A DNA stretch of 64,000 nt from Cynocephalus volans (GCF_027409185.1 NC_084463.1:156476369-156540368), one strand, 5' to 3'. Counted from the stretch's first letter, positions 40,211 through 53,461 are shown. The notes: a model not told the origin generated them from the letters alone. Made by a program: numbers and translations.

Positions 40211-43200
40211 AGCTTCCTAGCGGGCGAGTGAGGAATTCCTTTCACTGCTGGGGAGGCTGCTCAAAGAGGCCCGAGAGGAAACAGGTGGAGTCCCAGCACT
40301 TAGGGAAGGCCCTGGAAGGGCTGAGCTCAGACTGCGGAACCCCCAGGCCAACCACACACTCATTTCCGTGACATAGTTTGGCCTCAGGACTGGAGTGGCC
40401 GCAGACCTAAGTGTCCTCGGGCACACAGCTGTCAGTGCCCGTCAGTCTGGAACGGACTGGCGGGCTCCTCAAAACAATTCTGAGTGGTTTCCCCAAAAGT
40501 AACTCGCTTCCCAAGGCCCTAGATTACACTTTTCGTCCATTCCGTGGGGGTAGTGCTTTATAAAGCACAGCGGCTTTACACATTCTCGGTTGCCCAGAGT
40601 TACAAGGCTGATGACCGGGGAAGCAGGGCCCTGATGCTAGCGCCGTCTTCCCTGTGCAGCTTGTACTGAACAGCCGTTCCCTGTTTGGCCTCTCAGCCAT
40701 GTCCATAGCTGTCACTTTGAAAAATGGTACCCGAGGAGGTGAACTTCTTAGACGGAAACCATGCCACCCAAAACTCAAAACCTTGTTGTTAGACGCTGAA
40801 CTAAGAGCATCGTTGCTAGTGACAGAAACCCAAGTCAAACCAGCTTCTGCAAAATGGAAATTATTGGGTCCCATAATCAGAAAGTACAGGGGTGATGGTA
40901 GTGCCAAGCACAGCAGCATCCAAGGCCTCCTTAATTTGACTCTGTTCTTTCTCTTTTGTGTCATCACCTTTTCCTTTCAGCAGACTCTCACAAAATTTCT
41001 ATTTCAAATTCTGGAGGGAATGAATCTGATTGGCTAAGATAATCATCATTGCCCCTATTGGGCAGGGCTTCTTCATCTTTGCCACCTCATAGGCTGCCAA
41101 GCAGCCTATGGGTTAACAACCCTTGGGTCAGGTGATCACCCTTCTCCAATCAGTGGTCACCCCTGACAGCGCAGCCTACTTTAGAAAGGAAGGATCAGTG
41201 AGGAAGGCAGCCTCAGCTACTGACCTTTATGGGACAGCTGGTGACTCTTAGGGATGCCAAGTTGTTGGTTGTGCAAACATTTCACTCTGAACATAATGTC
41301 AGAGTGACTCCCATTGACAGCAGCTGCCAGAAAGCTAGGTTGACACTGTGTCTGAGGGATAGGGAGGGCCAGGGCAGATGAGCTTAACTTTTAGTCATAA
41401 ATCCTTTAGTGCTATGTGATTTTTAACTCTCCACGTGTATTGCTTTTGAGGGAAAAAAATTCTAAAACAGTCAATGGATTAGCCTGAATTTATATTTGCA
41501 ATCCTTTCACTCACTGGTACCATGTTGAAGGTAGAATGTTGATGTGATGACTGGAGCTAGAGTGGTCATCTTGAACCATGAGGTGACCATGGGAATGGAG
41601 GCCACATCTGGTAGCACAAGATAGGAGGAGCCTGGGCTCTGATACCATGGAGTACCATGACACGACTGGATTCCTACCTCTGGACTCTTACATGAGAGGG
41701 AAATAAACCACTTAGTGTAAGACACTGTTTTTGGTTTTCTGTCACTCATGCCCTTAGGACTTAGACTCTACCTCATCTAGAAGGCATTTGGTTTTTTGTT
41801 TGTTGGTTTGTTTGTTTGGTTGGTTGGTTGGTTAGTTTTTGTTTGTTTGCATCCCCAAGACTAAGTACCCCCCTTGCATGTTATTCAGACATCCCACACT
41901 CCCTTTCTTAGCATTTACTATACTTTTCTGTATTTGACCATTCACTCCCCCTGGATAGTAACTTCTCTAATGACAGGCAGAGGCTCTGTTTTATATATCA
42001 TTTTATGCAGATACTAGAAACTGCTAAAGCTGAAACAATAACAGTGAGAACCTGTGAATGTGACAGACACAATAATTCCACTGAGAGTGTTGAGGGGAAA
42101 TGGCAAACTGCTGCATACTCTTTGCATGTCCTGAGTCATTGCCAAGCCATCTTAGAGGGGGAAAGGGGAGGGGGGCCTTCTGAAAAACTCTCTAAAGATA
42201 GAGAATTAGGGCAAAGGTGGGAGGGAGAGAGAGTTGCAGGAAATGGGTCATCTGAGGCAGATGGCTTTGGAAAGGTGCTGTTTCTACCTTGTTCCCTGCT
42301 ATTCTCCACTTCCGGTCCTTTTCAACTTACCTTCATCCCCTCTGGTCCTGGTCTTCTATCGCTTGCACCTATGTCCCCACATCCCATGCCTCAATTACAT
42401 CCAATTTCATTCATATCCAGAGTGGCCCTGATACATGCAAAAATATATATATATACTAAAAAGTTATGGGTACAAATAGTCCCTGTTAGAGAAGGCAGTG
42501 CCTTACTCTTTTCTCCTGTTCATTTGTTCATTCATTTCACATGCATTCACCAAATACCTAAACTGCAAGGACTGCGGATGAGAAGATGAACAGACACCAT
42601 CACCAGCCTCAAGATAGTCACATTCTTGGTTGGGATTTGAGAGGAAACAAGGAGATCTCCCTATCCCAAGATATCTCAGTCCTTCAAACGACCTTGATCA
42701 GGAACAATAAATATTAAAATAGTATTCACTGTATTTCCTCTCTACTCACTTCTAAAAGGTGGGTTTTGTTTTGCTTATTTGTTTAGCTGCTCAGCACTGG
42801 ATCTCGTTATAGGGGTTGAATGGATGGACAAGGGATGTAAACAGAAGTGAGGAAGGCTAGACGGGTAGGTTAGAGTTCCAGATAACAAGACATTTGAGAA
42901 TCAGAGGTACAAGGAGAGATTTGGAAACTGGGTTGGAAAAACAGTTTTTGGAGGAAGTTTTGCTGTCTGGTATGTATATCCCCAGTTTGTTTCTGTTTTT
43001 TGTTTTTTCTGGAGGTGAAAGATCATCTGGCTGATTTCTCAGTCCGGCTTCTTCCTCCTGGCTCCGACACTGTGCAGCAGACCAGCCTGCACAATCCAGA
43101 AAATGTATTGTGCCTTGGCAGCAGGGGCTGTTAGCTGCCTACAAAATTATCCATTCTCCACTTTTCCTCAGAAAAAAAGTGGAGTCTATTTTATTCAGGA

Positions 43201-43565
43201 TAGCCATGTGCCCCATCAGCTAAAAGAGTGCATTTCCCACCCTCCTTTGCTGTGAGTTGTGACTGAGTGACTTTGTGATATAAGCAGAAGTGTCTAGAGG
43301 CATTTCGTGGAAGGCTGTTGTAAAGGAGCTGAGGCAGCTGGGAGGTGAGTCTTTTTGCCTCCCCCGCCTTCTTAACTGCTGCCTAGATTTCAGGTGTGAA
43401 GGCTGGAACTCCTTTTGGACTATGAGATGACCTTGGAAATGGAAACCATTCAAACTCTGGACAGATTTAAGTGGGAGGGAAAAAAAATCAAGTTTTATCT
43501 TGTTTAAGTTACAGCTATTTTAGGTTTTCTGTAATACGTACCTAAACTTAAACCTAATACTACTA
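40211..43565. other. Intergenic stretch
   Basis: Unique and old-repeat sequence upstream of VPS37C. A diverged repeat (41480-41750) recurs elsewhere, and a (TTGG/TTTG)n tract is at 41791-41850. Open frames here show no family features. Confidence 0.45.
41791..41850. repeat. Simple repeat (TTTG/TTGG)n
   Basis: Tandem TTTG and TTGG tetranucleotides. Confidence 0.85.
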
Positions 43566-43962
43566 CATAGCTAATATGTGTCTGAGTCTGCTCGGGCTGC
43601 AGTTAAAACATACCATAGACTGAGTGGCTTAAACAACAGAAATTTATTTTCTCACAGTTGTGGAGGCTGGAAGTCCCCAGATCAGAGCCATCAGGATCAA
43701 ACTTTGGTGAGGCCTCTCGTCCTGGCTTGCAGATGGCTACATCCTTGCTGTGTCCTCACATGGTGGAGTGAGACAAAGAGCAAGCTCTCTGATGTCTCTT
43801 CTCATAAGGGAATTAATTTCATCATGACGGCCCCACCCTCATGACCTCATCTAAACCTAATTCTCAAAGTCCCCACCTCCAGACACCATCACATTGGGGG
43901 TTAGGACTTCAATCTATATGAATTTGGGGGGGACACAATTCAGTCCACAGCAATATGGTACA
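43566..43962 (-). mobile_element. MaLR LTR (MLT1-like), solo
   Basis: Reversed LTR: GTCTGCTCGGGCTGC, ACTGAGTGGCTTAAACAACAGAAATTTATTTTC, GACCTCATCTAAACC and GGACACAATTCAGTCCA. This is the MLT1 group of non-autonomous ERVL-type LTR elements. No coding parts are present. Confidence 0.75.
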
Positions 43963-44013
43963 GCTTTATTGTTATTATTTTCTTGGGTTTGGTAAACGAA
44001 TTTATATTTTACA

Positions 44014-44146
44014 ATTTTTTTTTTCTCTTTTTTTGTTTTTGTTTGTTTTTAGCATCTGGGCTGGTCGGTATGGGGATCCAAACCCTTGACCTTGGTATAA
44101 CACCACATTCTAACCAAGCTATCTGAGCTAACTAACCAGCCCCAAA
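44014..44146 (-). mobile_element. Old tRNA-Ile-like SINE, single unit
   Basis: On the minus strand it reads GGGGCTGGTTAGTTAGCTCAG, then GTGGTGTTATACCAAGGTC and GGGTTTGGATCCCC, close to a whole tRNA-Ile body, followed by an A-rich tail. It looks older than the other CYN copies. Confidence 0.75.
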
Positions 44147-44509
44147 CTTCTTTCTTTTATAATTTCATTAAATTTATGCATAAAACCACATGTATACATA
44201 ATCTTGCATAAATGCAACTTGTGATTATAAACATGGTTAAAGTATAGTTTGGGGATTTTTTTCCATTTTTTGGCCTGATTCTCCCATTTATTAACAGCCT
44301 ATGTATGTCCTCCCATATAACCTTATCCAAATCTATATGTACTGGCTGAAAGATACTGAGGGGTGGGGTGGGGAAAATCAAAAAGTAAAGTATAAGCACA
44401 TCAGTGAAGGGTAGTGGCCATTGTAGTTGTTCACAAACATTCTGTAGCAAGACCACACTCCCCCTCCCCGATTCATCACCCCGCACTCCCTACCCGGCCC
44501 TGGGGTTTG

Positions 44510-44620
44510 CCAGGGCCATGGAATTTACTCTGAGCAATGGAATGTGAGCAGAGGTGATGCGTGTCACTTCCAGGCGGAACCTTTAAGAACCAGAGTCCAA
44601 TTTGCCACAGGTCCCCTTCC
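44510..44620 (+). repeat. Unassigned diverged interspersed repeat
   Basis: CTGAGCAATGGAATGTGAGCAGAGGTGATG and GTCACTTCCAGG recur in related form near 41.5, 43.2, 45.3 and 49.2 kb. I cannot name the family. Confidence 0.45.
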
Positions 44621-44621
44621 C

Positions 44622-45045
44622 CTGTGAATAAGTCAGTTTTGTGTTGCTATAACAGAATACCTGAAACTGGGTAATTTATAAAGAAAAGAGGTTTATTTGG
44701 CTCATGATTCTGGGACAGCTGCATCTGGCACTGGCCTCAGGCTGCTTCTACTCATGGCGGAAAACGGCAGGGCAGCCGGCGGGTACAAGGGGATCACATA
44801 GCGAGAGGAAGCAAGAGAGAGAGGGAGAGAAGGTGCCAGGCTCCTTTAAAAAAAAAGCAGCTCTTGTAGGAACTAACAGAGCAAGAATCACTCATGTACA
44901 CCCCCCATGACCACCACCCAGAGATGAGATTAATCTGTTCATGAGGGATCTGCCCCCATGACCCAAACACCTCCCAGTACTGCCACATTGGGGATCAGAT
45001 TTCAACATGAGCTCTGGGGAGACAAATATATCCAAATTATATCAC
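44622..45045 (-). mobile_element. MaLR LTR (MST-like), solo
   Basis: Reversed LTR: GTCAGTTTTGTGTTGCTATAACAG, CTGGGTAATTTATAAAG, GAGGTTTATTTGGCTC and GGGGATCAGATTTCAACATGAG. Non-autonomous and non-coding. Confidence 0.75.
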
Positions 45046-45299
45046 CCTGCATCAAGACAGAGCACCCATCAGCCTGTGTCCCTAAGTGACAGTAATGAGC
45101 AGAGCTCCTGCCAACCCATGAGTGAGAAATAATCCTTAGCTGTGTTGAACCTTTGAAATTTAGGGATTGTCTGTCTTCACAATGTAACCCAACTTATCTT
45201 CACTGAAACAGGAGGGTATAACAGGAACTGCTAATCATCTCCTTCCTTTAGTAATCAAACCCCAACTTCTACCCTAGTCTGTGACCACCCAGCTAAAGA

Positions 45300-45660
45300 C
45301 TACATTTCCCAGCCTCCCTTTCACCTAGGAGTGCCCCAATGACTCCACTATGGCCAATGAGATATGAGTAGAAGTAATATTTGAAACTTCTGGGTTACGC
45401 CTCTTAAGGAAAAGGGCACATCCCCTTCTCTATTTCCTGCTAGCAGGAATGCAGATGTAATGACAGGAGCTGGAGCCATAACAGACCAAGAGACAAATAC
45501 CACACATTGAGGATGAACAAGCAACAAGAAAGAATTTGGGCCACCACTATAGACCACCCGGACTGTCGTAGGAGAGAGAAATGAAATTGTATTTTATTTA
45601 AGCATCTGATATTTGGGCATTGGTTCCAGTCATCGAACCTGCAACCTAACAGAGGGATTT
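45300..45660 (+). repeat. Unassigned diverged interspersed repeat
   Basis: GGCCAATGAGATATGAGTAGAAGTAATATTTG, GACAGGAGCTGGAGCC, and a tail with TTTAAGCATCTGATATTTGGG. Shares order with the 41.5 and 49.2 kb copies. Confidence 0.5.
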
Positions 45661-46505
45661 CCTGCATGTTAGCCTGTTTTGACAATTAGAGGTATGGCAG
45701 ACAGAGACCACAACTACTTACATGGACTTATGAACAAGTCAAATAAGATCCCTGTGGTCAGAAACATGTGGTCTAGCAGGGAGTTCAGAAAATCAAGCCA
45801 CGGCAAAGCCACATGGCAGGGAAAGCTTCTAGGTGCTCTAGGAACACATGGGAGGAAAACCTGACACAGTGGAGGTCATGGTGGGTTGCCTGAAAGAAAC
45901 CATCTTAGGTCAGACTCCCCAGAAGTAGCTGGGGAGACAAGGGTTCATTTACAAGTGATTTATTTCAAAGGGCTCCAGGAAACCAGTGATGGAGCAGAGA
46001 AACAGCAAAGGGAAGAAAAAAGCCAAGCAATGATGTGATTTCATGCAAGTCCTGCCAAGAGAAGCTCCAGCCTGATCCCACAGGGGAATTCTGGAATGAA
46101 AGTCATTGCCCCAAGCCGAGGCAAGGGAGATGGCCTTTCATACTCTCACACGCCCCTCAGCCACTGGCTAAGGCCACCCTGTGCTTGTGGGCTATTGTAT
46201 TAGATCCTCCAAAGACAAGTCACAGATGCCATGAGAAGCAAAAGCACCCCAAAGCCGGGTGAAATGCAACCTCAGATGATGTTGGGGTGTTCCACACCTC
46301 TACTCTCTCCAGAGTCATATCAGGAATCCTGCCAAGGCTTCAGGGGAGAGCACTTCTGGTCCCCAGAGGCAAACACACCCCAAATGTAAAGGGAAAGATA
46401 TTTCTGATGAACCATGGAGAAGCCACCAGGTGGAGCAACAGTCTGTTCACCCCAGTGATGCCCATGGCATTTAAATCCCTGCTTCCCCAACATGCAAGGT
46501 TTTTA

Positions 46506-46693
46506 TTTTATTTATTTTTTTTTTATTTTTATTTTTTTTTAAAGATGACCGGTAAGGGGATCTTAACCCTTGACTCAGTGTTGTCAGCACCACACTCAGC
46601 CAGTGAGCGAACCGGCCATCCGTATATGGGATCCGAACCCGGGGCCTTGGTGTTATCAGCACCGCACTCTCCCGAGTGAGCCACGGGCCGGCC
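46506..46693 (-). mobile_element. CYN-like SINE, dimer
   Basis: On the minus strand two tRNA-Ile-like units follow each other, with GGTTCGGATCC in the first and AAGGGTTAAGATCCCC in the second, then CATCTTT and an A/T-rich tail. A perfect duplication, CATGCAAGGTTTTTA, lies at 46491-46505 and 46694-46708. Confidence 0.9.
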
Positions 46694-47411
46694 CATGCAA
46701 GGTTTTTAAAAGCAAGATGCAGGAAGTGGTGTGAGTGTTATAAAGTGCTCAGCTAAGACGGGCTAGACTCAAACCCTGGGAACTTTAAGTCTTTGGTGGC
46801 CCACTGCAGCTCCCACACTTGGATCCTCACTGTTCTGTGGGCAAGAACTCTCCCAGGAATGGTATGAAGGTTCTCAAGTCTTTGAAAGCAACTTGGTATC
46901 AGCTATGATAAGGCCACCAGAAGTCAAATAAACCTCTCCAACTCTGAAGGCCAGCTGGACATCTGAATGAAAGGACAGCCTCTCTTCTGGGCAGCATCCC
47001 CAAAGCAGTCCTCGGACCAGCTGGAGGTCAGACAGCCTCGGCTTGATCCTGCTCAGGCCTCGAGGCTCACAAAGCAGCCCATTCATTCTACAGCTGGACA
47101 GCCCCGGTTGCTTGCTGAGATCACACAGCTACTAAGAGACTGACTCAGGGCTCAGACTTGGGGCTCTCTGACTCCTGAGTTCCAGTCCCTGTTTTGCCAC
47201 TAAATCAGCTTCGTCCAGAGTGACATTGGCCAGGTTCTTTCTGCTCTCCGGGCCTCAATTCCCCATCTGCAAAGCCAGAGACTAAACCAGAGGGTCCTTC
47301 AAGACTTACATTCTTTTAAGAGGCACTCCCTCTTAAACTCTAAATCCTGGACAAGCTCCCTATGGATAGTAGGTATAATAGGTATGAATTTGAGTTCAAA
47401 ATACATGATTA

Positions 47412-47555
47412 GGGCCGAGCCCGTGGCGCACTCGGTAGCGTGCTGCGCTAGCAGCGCGGCGACGCTCCCGCCGCGGGTTCGGATCCTATATAGGAATGGC
47501 CGGTGCACTCACTGGCTGAGTGCCGGTCACGAAAAAGACAAAAAAAAAAAAAAAA
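47412..47555 (+). mobile_element. CYN-like SINE, GC-rich type
   Basis: GGGCCGAGCCCGTGGCGCACTCGG, GGTTCGGATCCTATATAGG, AAAAAGAC and a pure A tail. Duplication AAAATACATGATTA at 47398-47411 and 47556-47569. The pure tail and perfect duplication suggest a recent insertion. Confidence 0.92.
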
Positions 47556-47579
47556 AAAATACATGATTAATTTTTTATA

Positions 47580-47790
47580 ATATCTATATAGCACTTACCA
47601 GTAGTCTAAGCACCCTACAAATATTGACTCATTAGGTTCTATTATTTTCTCCATGTAAAGGTGGGGAAATAAGGTACAGAGAGAGTAAGTAACTTGTCCA
47701 AGGTCACACAGCTAGTAAATGGCCACTGAGCTAGGATCTGAACCCAGGACATCTGGCTCCAGCACTGGGTTCTTAAGTGGCATGCCACGC
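47580..47790 (-). repeat. MIR SINE remnant
   Basis: Reversed MIR: AGTAACTTGTCCAAGGTCACACAGCTAGTAAATGG, GGATCTGAACCCAGG, in a well preserved copy. Confidence 0.85.
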
Positions 47791-48929
47791 TCCCTCTCAT
47801 TTCATAAGCAATATCACGTACCTTTATTTTTTTAACTCAAGTTCAAGCTTCACTGAACCTCCTCCTCCTCCAGGCCAGAAAGAACTTATATCCCACTCTT
47901 CCTTCCCCCTCCTTAGAATCTTGTGAGATTTCCAGACTATTAAGGTATCAGAGAAATGGAAGGAGGGGGATGGAGACCAAGTGCAGACACCGTGGTGGTC
48001 ACCCTCTTAGCTACAGCTCTCTCAGCTGCAGGATGACGTGCCAATGCCCTCTGTCTCTGGGCAGGTCACAGAAGTGCCCTTCCAAGGGCCTGGGCCACAA
48101 CAAGGGCCAGTCCTAAGGTACCTCCCAGCTCCTCTCACATGCTCAGCAATCAGGACCCAGCATCAGACCTATGATCAGAAGTTCTGCCCCTTCCTGCAGC
48201 CCAGAATGCGAAGAGAGCCATCCTCCGCCACGCATGGAAGCCACCCCTCCTTCCTCCTTCTATCTATCCTGGCACTTACCCACCTCCTCATCTGTGGATA
48301 CTTCCATGTAACTTCATCTTTCACACACTGGCTTGGGTGGGAGTTTTCTTCAATGCAGTCCTAGAACTCAGCACTTAGCTACCACCTCTCACCCTCAAAG
48401 AACAGCCCTAGCCTACAGCATTAAATGTCCATTCCTTCTCCCCTACAGCTGTGAGAACAGGAAGGAAATCAATCTCAAAATACTACACACATCCCCCACT
48501 CATGCAAGGTGCTTGGCAAATAGTTCACATCACAATGTGAAGTTGATAAAAGTTGTTATCAAATAAAAGTTAAACTGCCTCCCTACAATTTCTGATCTTT
48601 GTCCTTGTTCTACTTTGAAAATTCGCCATAGAACAAGTCTAGTCCCTTGTTATCATGAAAAACTTCAAATCATTGAGGTTGGCCCTTAAGCTCCACCAGT
48701 CTTGATCTTCTGGTCTGAACACCCCCCGTGAGGTCTGTCCGGTCTCTCTCTTCCCCATTGCCCTCCCTCCCCGACTCTCTCTCTCTCTTCCCAGTGAAGT
48801 GGAGGGTTGGAAGTAGAGGCCCGGACCCTCTGTCAGTGTCCAAATGCTCCCCCATCCGTTCCTACTGCTTCCTTCTCTGTTTGGCTTTATCCACTTCCTC
48901 CCCTTCAGCTTCCCTTGGCTCCAGCAGCC
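47791..48929. other. Intergenic stretch
   Basis: No gene or named repeat recognised; CT-rich parts near 48750-48790. Confidence 0.4.
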
Positions 48930-49105
48930 TTCTCACAGTGTAACCTCACTCTACGCAGTTCCCCTCCGTTGTCCACAGTCTAACCTTTCACTCACCTGCT
49001 CAAAGCTCCCTGCTGCCCAGGATAAATCCCAAGCCCCTGACCTTGACATTCAAGGCCCACCATGACCTCGGCCATGCTCTCCTTTCCCACATTATCCCAA
49101 GAATC
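48930..49105 (+). repeat. LINE-2-like remnant
   Basis: CTCAAAGCTCCCTGCTGCCCAGG, AAATCCCAAGCCCCTGACCTTGACATTCAAGGCCC, the L2 3' region. A related piece resumes at 49530-49740 (CCTTTCATTCCTTGAGACTCAGCTCAA). Confidence 0.65.
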
Positions 49106-49159
49106 ATTAATGCTGATCTCCGGATTTTTCCAGTCTTCATTCTAAACTCACGCTGGATT

Positions 49160-49500
49160 TCTCTTCCATACCCCTGTGAAATTCAGTGCAGCATGTGACT
49201 TCTTTGGGCCAATGAAATATGAATAGGAGGACACATGTCACTCCTGGCATGGCCAGTGCATGAGTTGGCACATGTCCTTCCCCTGCCATGACAACCAGTG
49301 ACGTTGCGGATGGTGATGTCTCCATCAGTCTGCATCCCCAAGTAGAGGTGTCTCAACTCAGAACCCTAGATGACCTGTAAGGAACAAACAGGGAGCACAA
49401 GAGAGAAACCTTATTATTTTTAAATGGGGTGTTGCTTGTTACTGCAACACATACTGCCCACTCTGACTAATGTAAGATGCCACTTAGGCTCATAACCCTT
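49160..49500 (+). repeat. Unassigned diverged interspersed repeat
   Basis: TTTGGGCCAATGAAATATGAATAGGAGGACACATGTCAC, ending near CTCTGACTAATGTAAG. It interrupts the L2-like pieces at 48930 and 49530. Confidence 0.5.
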
Positions 49501-49740
49501 GCAATCTAACCTTACCAGATGACTTATGATGCCTTAAGTCCATGTTGACACTGCCCTCTTTGCCTGAGGTTTCCTCCTCCCCATGCCCACTTGGCAAAGT
49601 CCTTTCATTCCTTGAGACTCAGCTCAATTGCTACCTCCACCAGGAAGCCTTCTTAACTTTCTATCCCAGGCAGCATTGGACATCCCCTTTGTGTATGGCC
49701 TGGGGCATGCCTCTGTTACAGAGCCATCATGCTAATTTTC

Positions 49741-52700
49741 TAACTTTTTCTTTTGGACTTCAGGGCCACTGCTAGCCCATTCAGAGCCTTTGCCAGATTC
49801 AGAAGAAGCTGGCCCTGCAGGTGGCTGCAGCTCCTCAGGGGCATGGCTAGGCAATGGATCACAGACTGGACCTCAGGCCCCTGCCACCTGGGCCTGCACC
49901 TGTGTTCTGGGCACAATCTGTACACAGTCCCCCATGGCCCTGTTTACCAGGCTCCCCTTTACACAGTGAGCATTTTGTGGACTTGGTTTGGAGCACCCTC
50001 AAAAAGTGTTCATTGAAAGAATGAATATTTCCTAATAGATTAGAATTATTTCCTAATAGATGGGGCTGGAAGGGATAACTGAGGAGGGAGATCCAAATCT
50101 GAGCCTGGTAGGAGATCCGAATGGCCTCACTGAGGAGGAAACATTTGGGATGAGAGGTGGCTATTGAGAAGGAGGCAGCCATGCAAAGAGCTGAGAGAAG
50201 AACATTCCAGACTGCGGAACAGCAATTGCAAAGGTCCAACGTAACCCAGATCAGTAAATGGCTACTTTCCCATCTCCAGCCTTCCTTCCAATTCAGACAC
50301 ACCGTTGTGACCAGGGCACATCTGGGCCACAAGTTACCCACCATGACCTCATTGCACACTTGATTTGTTGACTTGGAGCAAGTTACCAGCAATGAGCCAA
50401 CAAACCCCTCCCCAGAGTGCAAGCCCAGGGCTGCCTGCAACTTGAGGCAGGAATATCAGAGGTGACAATAGAGCCAAGTTTGCTCTGGGCTCAGGGCCAT
50501 CTGGATAAACTGGTTATCACCAGCGGCACCAGCTTCTGGGGGCACAGTGGCCGCCACTGCCACCACCAATAACTCTGGCCCTCTCGGTTTGCTTGTTCTC
50601 CTATGTGGAACCTCCAGCACACTGATAGGGTCAGCAGGAAAGTAAATGTTCTTGTCTAATCTTCTCACATGTGATTATAGGGCCCCAGAGGGGGCCACCC
50701 CCTCGATAGAGTCTGGTTCCTCCGTTCCTTCTTGGAGGGTGACCATGGGGTGGCAGCAGCAGCACCTGACCATGAGGCTCTGGCGACCATGAGGCTGGAA
50801 CTCAACTCCCAATCAGAGGGGACCTGGGTAATGCCTAGCCTTGCCCAGCGGGTCTGCCTTGGTCTGTTCTTTTTCTCCATCCAGATTCATATAGCAAAGT
50901 CCCCACAAAGCATAAGTGGTTTCATTCCCCTTTGGAGCCTTCAAAGCTCCAAGGTCTTCCTTGAGAATCAGAGCGGCAATGAGTCCTTAAATCTAGTCTT
51001 GTCTGAGCCTCCCAACTCAGCCAAGTATTCCCTGAAGAAGAAATGAGACATTGGGCTCAGTTGTCAAAGTCTGGCCAGAAAATGCTCATTACTTTAAATA
51101 TGGGCCAGTGACACGCCAACTTAGGAGGGTCAGTGTCATGTGAACAAGGCGGGGAAGCTGTCAGGTGCCAAGCTAGGCACAAATTAGGTGCAAACTGATA
51201 CCACTGCCTCCTGATTCCTGGTGCCACCTCAGCTGGGGCTGCCTCCCTGTGCCTGGCACCTGGGAGAGCCAGTGCCCAATATCACTCTCCTGCTGCTATG
51301 AGACAGCAGGTCTGGTGACAGAAGTGGAGCCGGACTTGCAGAATAAGGGGAGAGAACGTCAGCCCCCAGCACCTTCAGACCTCAGAGTCACCATGGCAGG
51401 TGGCCATGAGTATAATTTCCCTTCTCAGGGCACCCTGAGCCTATGCCCTGGTGGGAAGAGGCTGGCCTGAGAACCTGAAGCCTGGTCCCCGCACTTCACT
51501 AACTACCTTGCAGCCTTTAGGTAAGTTACACACCCCAGCTCTCGGTTTCCCCATCTCCAGGATGAGGAGAATGAACTTGTCCAAAAATAGCTGTCGTTCC
51601 AGACTGAGTGCCAACACCAGTTAGTGGAACATGTGGCTGAAGGGGGTGGGTGCTGCTTAGGGGCCACATCCAGTGGTCAGGGGCAGGGGTGCTATGATTC
51701 TCTGACGATGTCTGCCTTGCACGCAGAATGGAGAGTGGCAGACCAGGTGCCACGTAGCTGCCATCCAGGAGCTAGAGGACCTTTGTGTTCCTGGACAGTG
51801 GAACATTCCACCACTCAGATTCAGAGGGATGAGATCTGAGAGTTACAGCTGGGAATCTTGTGGATTCTTCAACAGAAATTCGAGCTAGGCTGACAAATCG
51901 CCTTTGCTAAAGGAACGAATAACAATAAAAGAACTCTAGGTATGAGACATGCCAGGAAGGGTTAGATAAATTAGACAATATTTTTAAATTAGAGATGTCG
52001 GGGTGACCCCCACTCTTTTGCTCTCCAGCTTAAGAGGATGCCAACAGCCAGAAAGTAATCAGAGGGCCTCTGAATGTGGCTATTCCTCTTTGCCGTGGCT
52101 CACCAGCAGTGAGCATCGTCTGTGGCCTCCATGTCCGAAGCAGGAATTCCAGCAGGAAGGACACAGCCGCCAGCATTGGTTTACAGGAAGATCCAAGTGG
52201 GACTGAATGGCCAACAGGTACTGCAGAGTCCTAGCTCTCTCCTCCCCACAGCCAACTGTGCTCTGTTTAAATTGGGCACTTGGATCACTGCACACGTCCC
52301 ACTGCCATAGGAGACCCTATTCTCACATCATGTTCCACCATGCAGACCCTCTGTTCACTTCCTAGGGCTTCTTTCCCAGCCCAGTCCCTCTTGGGTCCTG
52401 AGCAAGCTGCCCTCCTCTCTTATTATTTAGTTGTGAATCCCTCCTCCCTCCCCTTCAAAATATCTCCCTGCTTCAGTCCTTGGCTCCCTGCCCACCCAGG
52501 CCCTGATCCCTTACCCTGCAGACAACGCTAAGGAAGAGGAAGCGGGGGAGGGAGATCCCCAATTTGTTGTTCCTAAAAACATTTTCATCCCTTCCACTTC
52601 CAGGCCCTGACGTGGCTCCTCCAGGTCTCAGGCTGCGTGGTCCAGCAGCCTCCAGGGGTAGCATGGGGCGTCAGGCAGGGGAGAGCCAGGGCAGTGGGCA

Positions 52701-53010
52701 GGGGAGGCCTGCCCAACCAAGCTGCCTTCACAGTGTCCCTCGGGATATCACCAAAGACAGAAACTTCAAAATGGAAATTTTCAACTTCTTGCAAAAATTT
52801 TCAAACATAAAAGTAAAAGCAAATAGTATCATGAACCCCACATTCCATCACTCGGCATCAAGAATTACAAGATGCAAATCTTTGTTTTATCTACATTCTC
52901 ATGTTTTAAAATCTTATTGTTTATTTATTTATTTTTGCTGGAGTGGTTTAAGACAGACAGCTTACTGTTTCACTGTAAATGCTTTATTATACATTTCTAG
53001 GAGATAAGGA
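49741..53010. other. Intergenic stretch upstream of the pepsinogen-like pseudogene
   Basis: I looked here for exons 1-5 of the pepsinogen-like gene (signal peptide, propeptide, first DTGS active site) and found none. Only a MIR remnant near 51480-51570 is noted. Confidence 0.45.
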
Positions 53011-53011
53011 T

Positions 53012-53013
<2 letters not shown>

Positions 53014-53063
<50 letters not shown>
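53014..53063. repeat. Microsatellite (AC)25
   Basis: About 25 uninterrupted AC dinucleotides; likely polymorphic. Confidence 0.95.
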
Positions 53064-53064
<1 letters not shown>

Positions 53065-53344
53065 CCACAATACTCTTTTATTCCAAACAAAATTACCAAC
53101 TTTAATATCATCTAATATGCAACCCATGTTCAAAGTTCCTTGACCGTCTCAAACATGACTCAACTCCCCCGTCCATAACATGTATACCCTGGTAGTACCT
53201 GCCCCACAGGGCTGTGTGAGGGTGTGGGCACTAAGAGAGCAACGATGAGCAAACCCTTAGACAGTGCCTGTGTGTCGCTGAGCTGGAAACGTGCTGTCCA
53301 GTATTCTCTGCTTGAGCCTTCCCTCCTCTTCCTCCTCCCCCCAG

Positions 53345-53461
53345 CAAGGAGGAGAAGGGCAGCGTGCTGATGCTTGGTGGCGTGGACCCCTCCTACTACA
53401 GCAGGGACCTGAACTGGGGGCCAGTGTCCAGACCCATCTACTGGCAGTTAGCCATAGACAA
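53345..53461 (+). pseudogene. Pepsinogen-like exon 6
   Basis: Acceptor CCCCCCAG, donor GTAAGT; 117 nt, the same length as pepsinogen A exon 6. Encodes [38 protein letters not shown]. No stop. The C-terminal lobe begins here in the family. Confidence 0.8.

Noticed and set aside
39562..40371. 269-codon plus-strand open frame in the CpG island
   Set aside because: Composition-driven; Pro/Arg/Gly-rich with no motif or splice support, and the VPS37C exon lies opposite.
49741..53010. Missing pepsinogen exons 1-5
   Set aside because: I searched for the FDTGSSNLWVPS-like and propeptide blocks and saw none; diverged remnants cannot be excluded.
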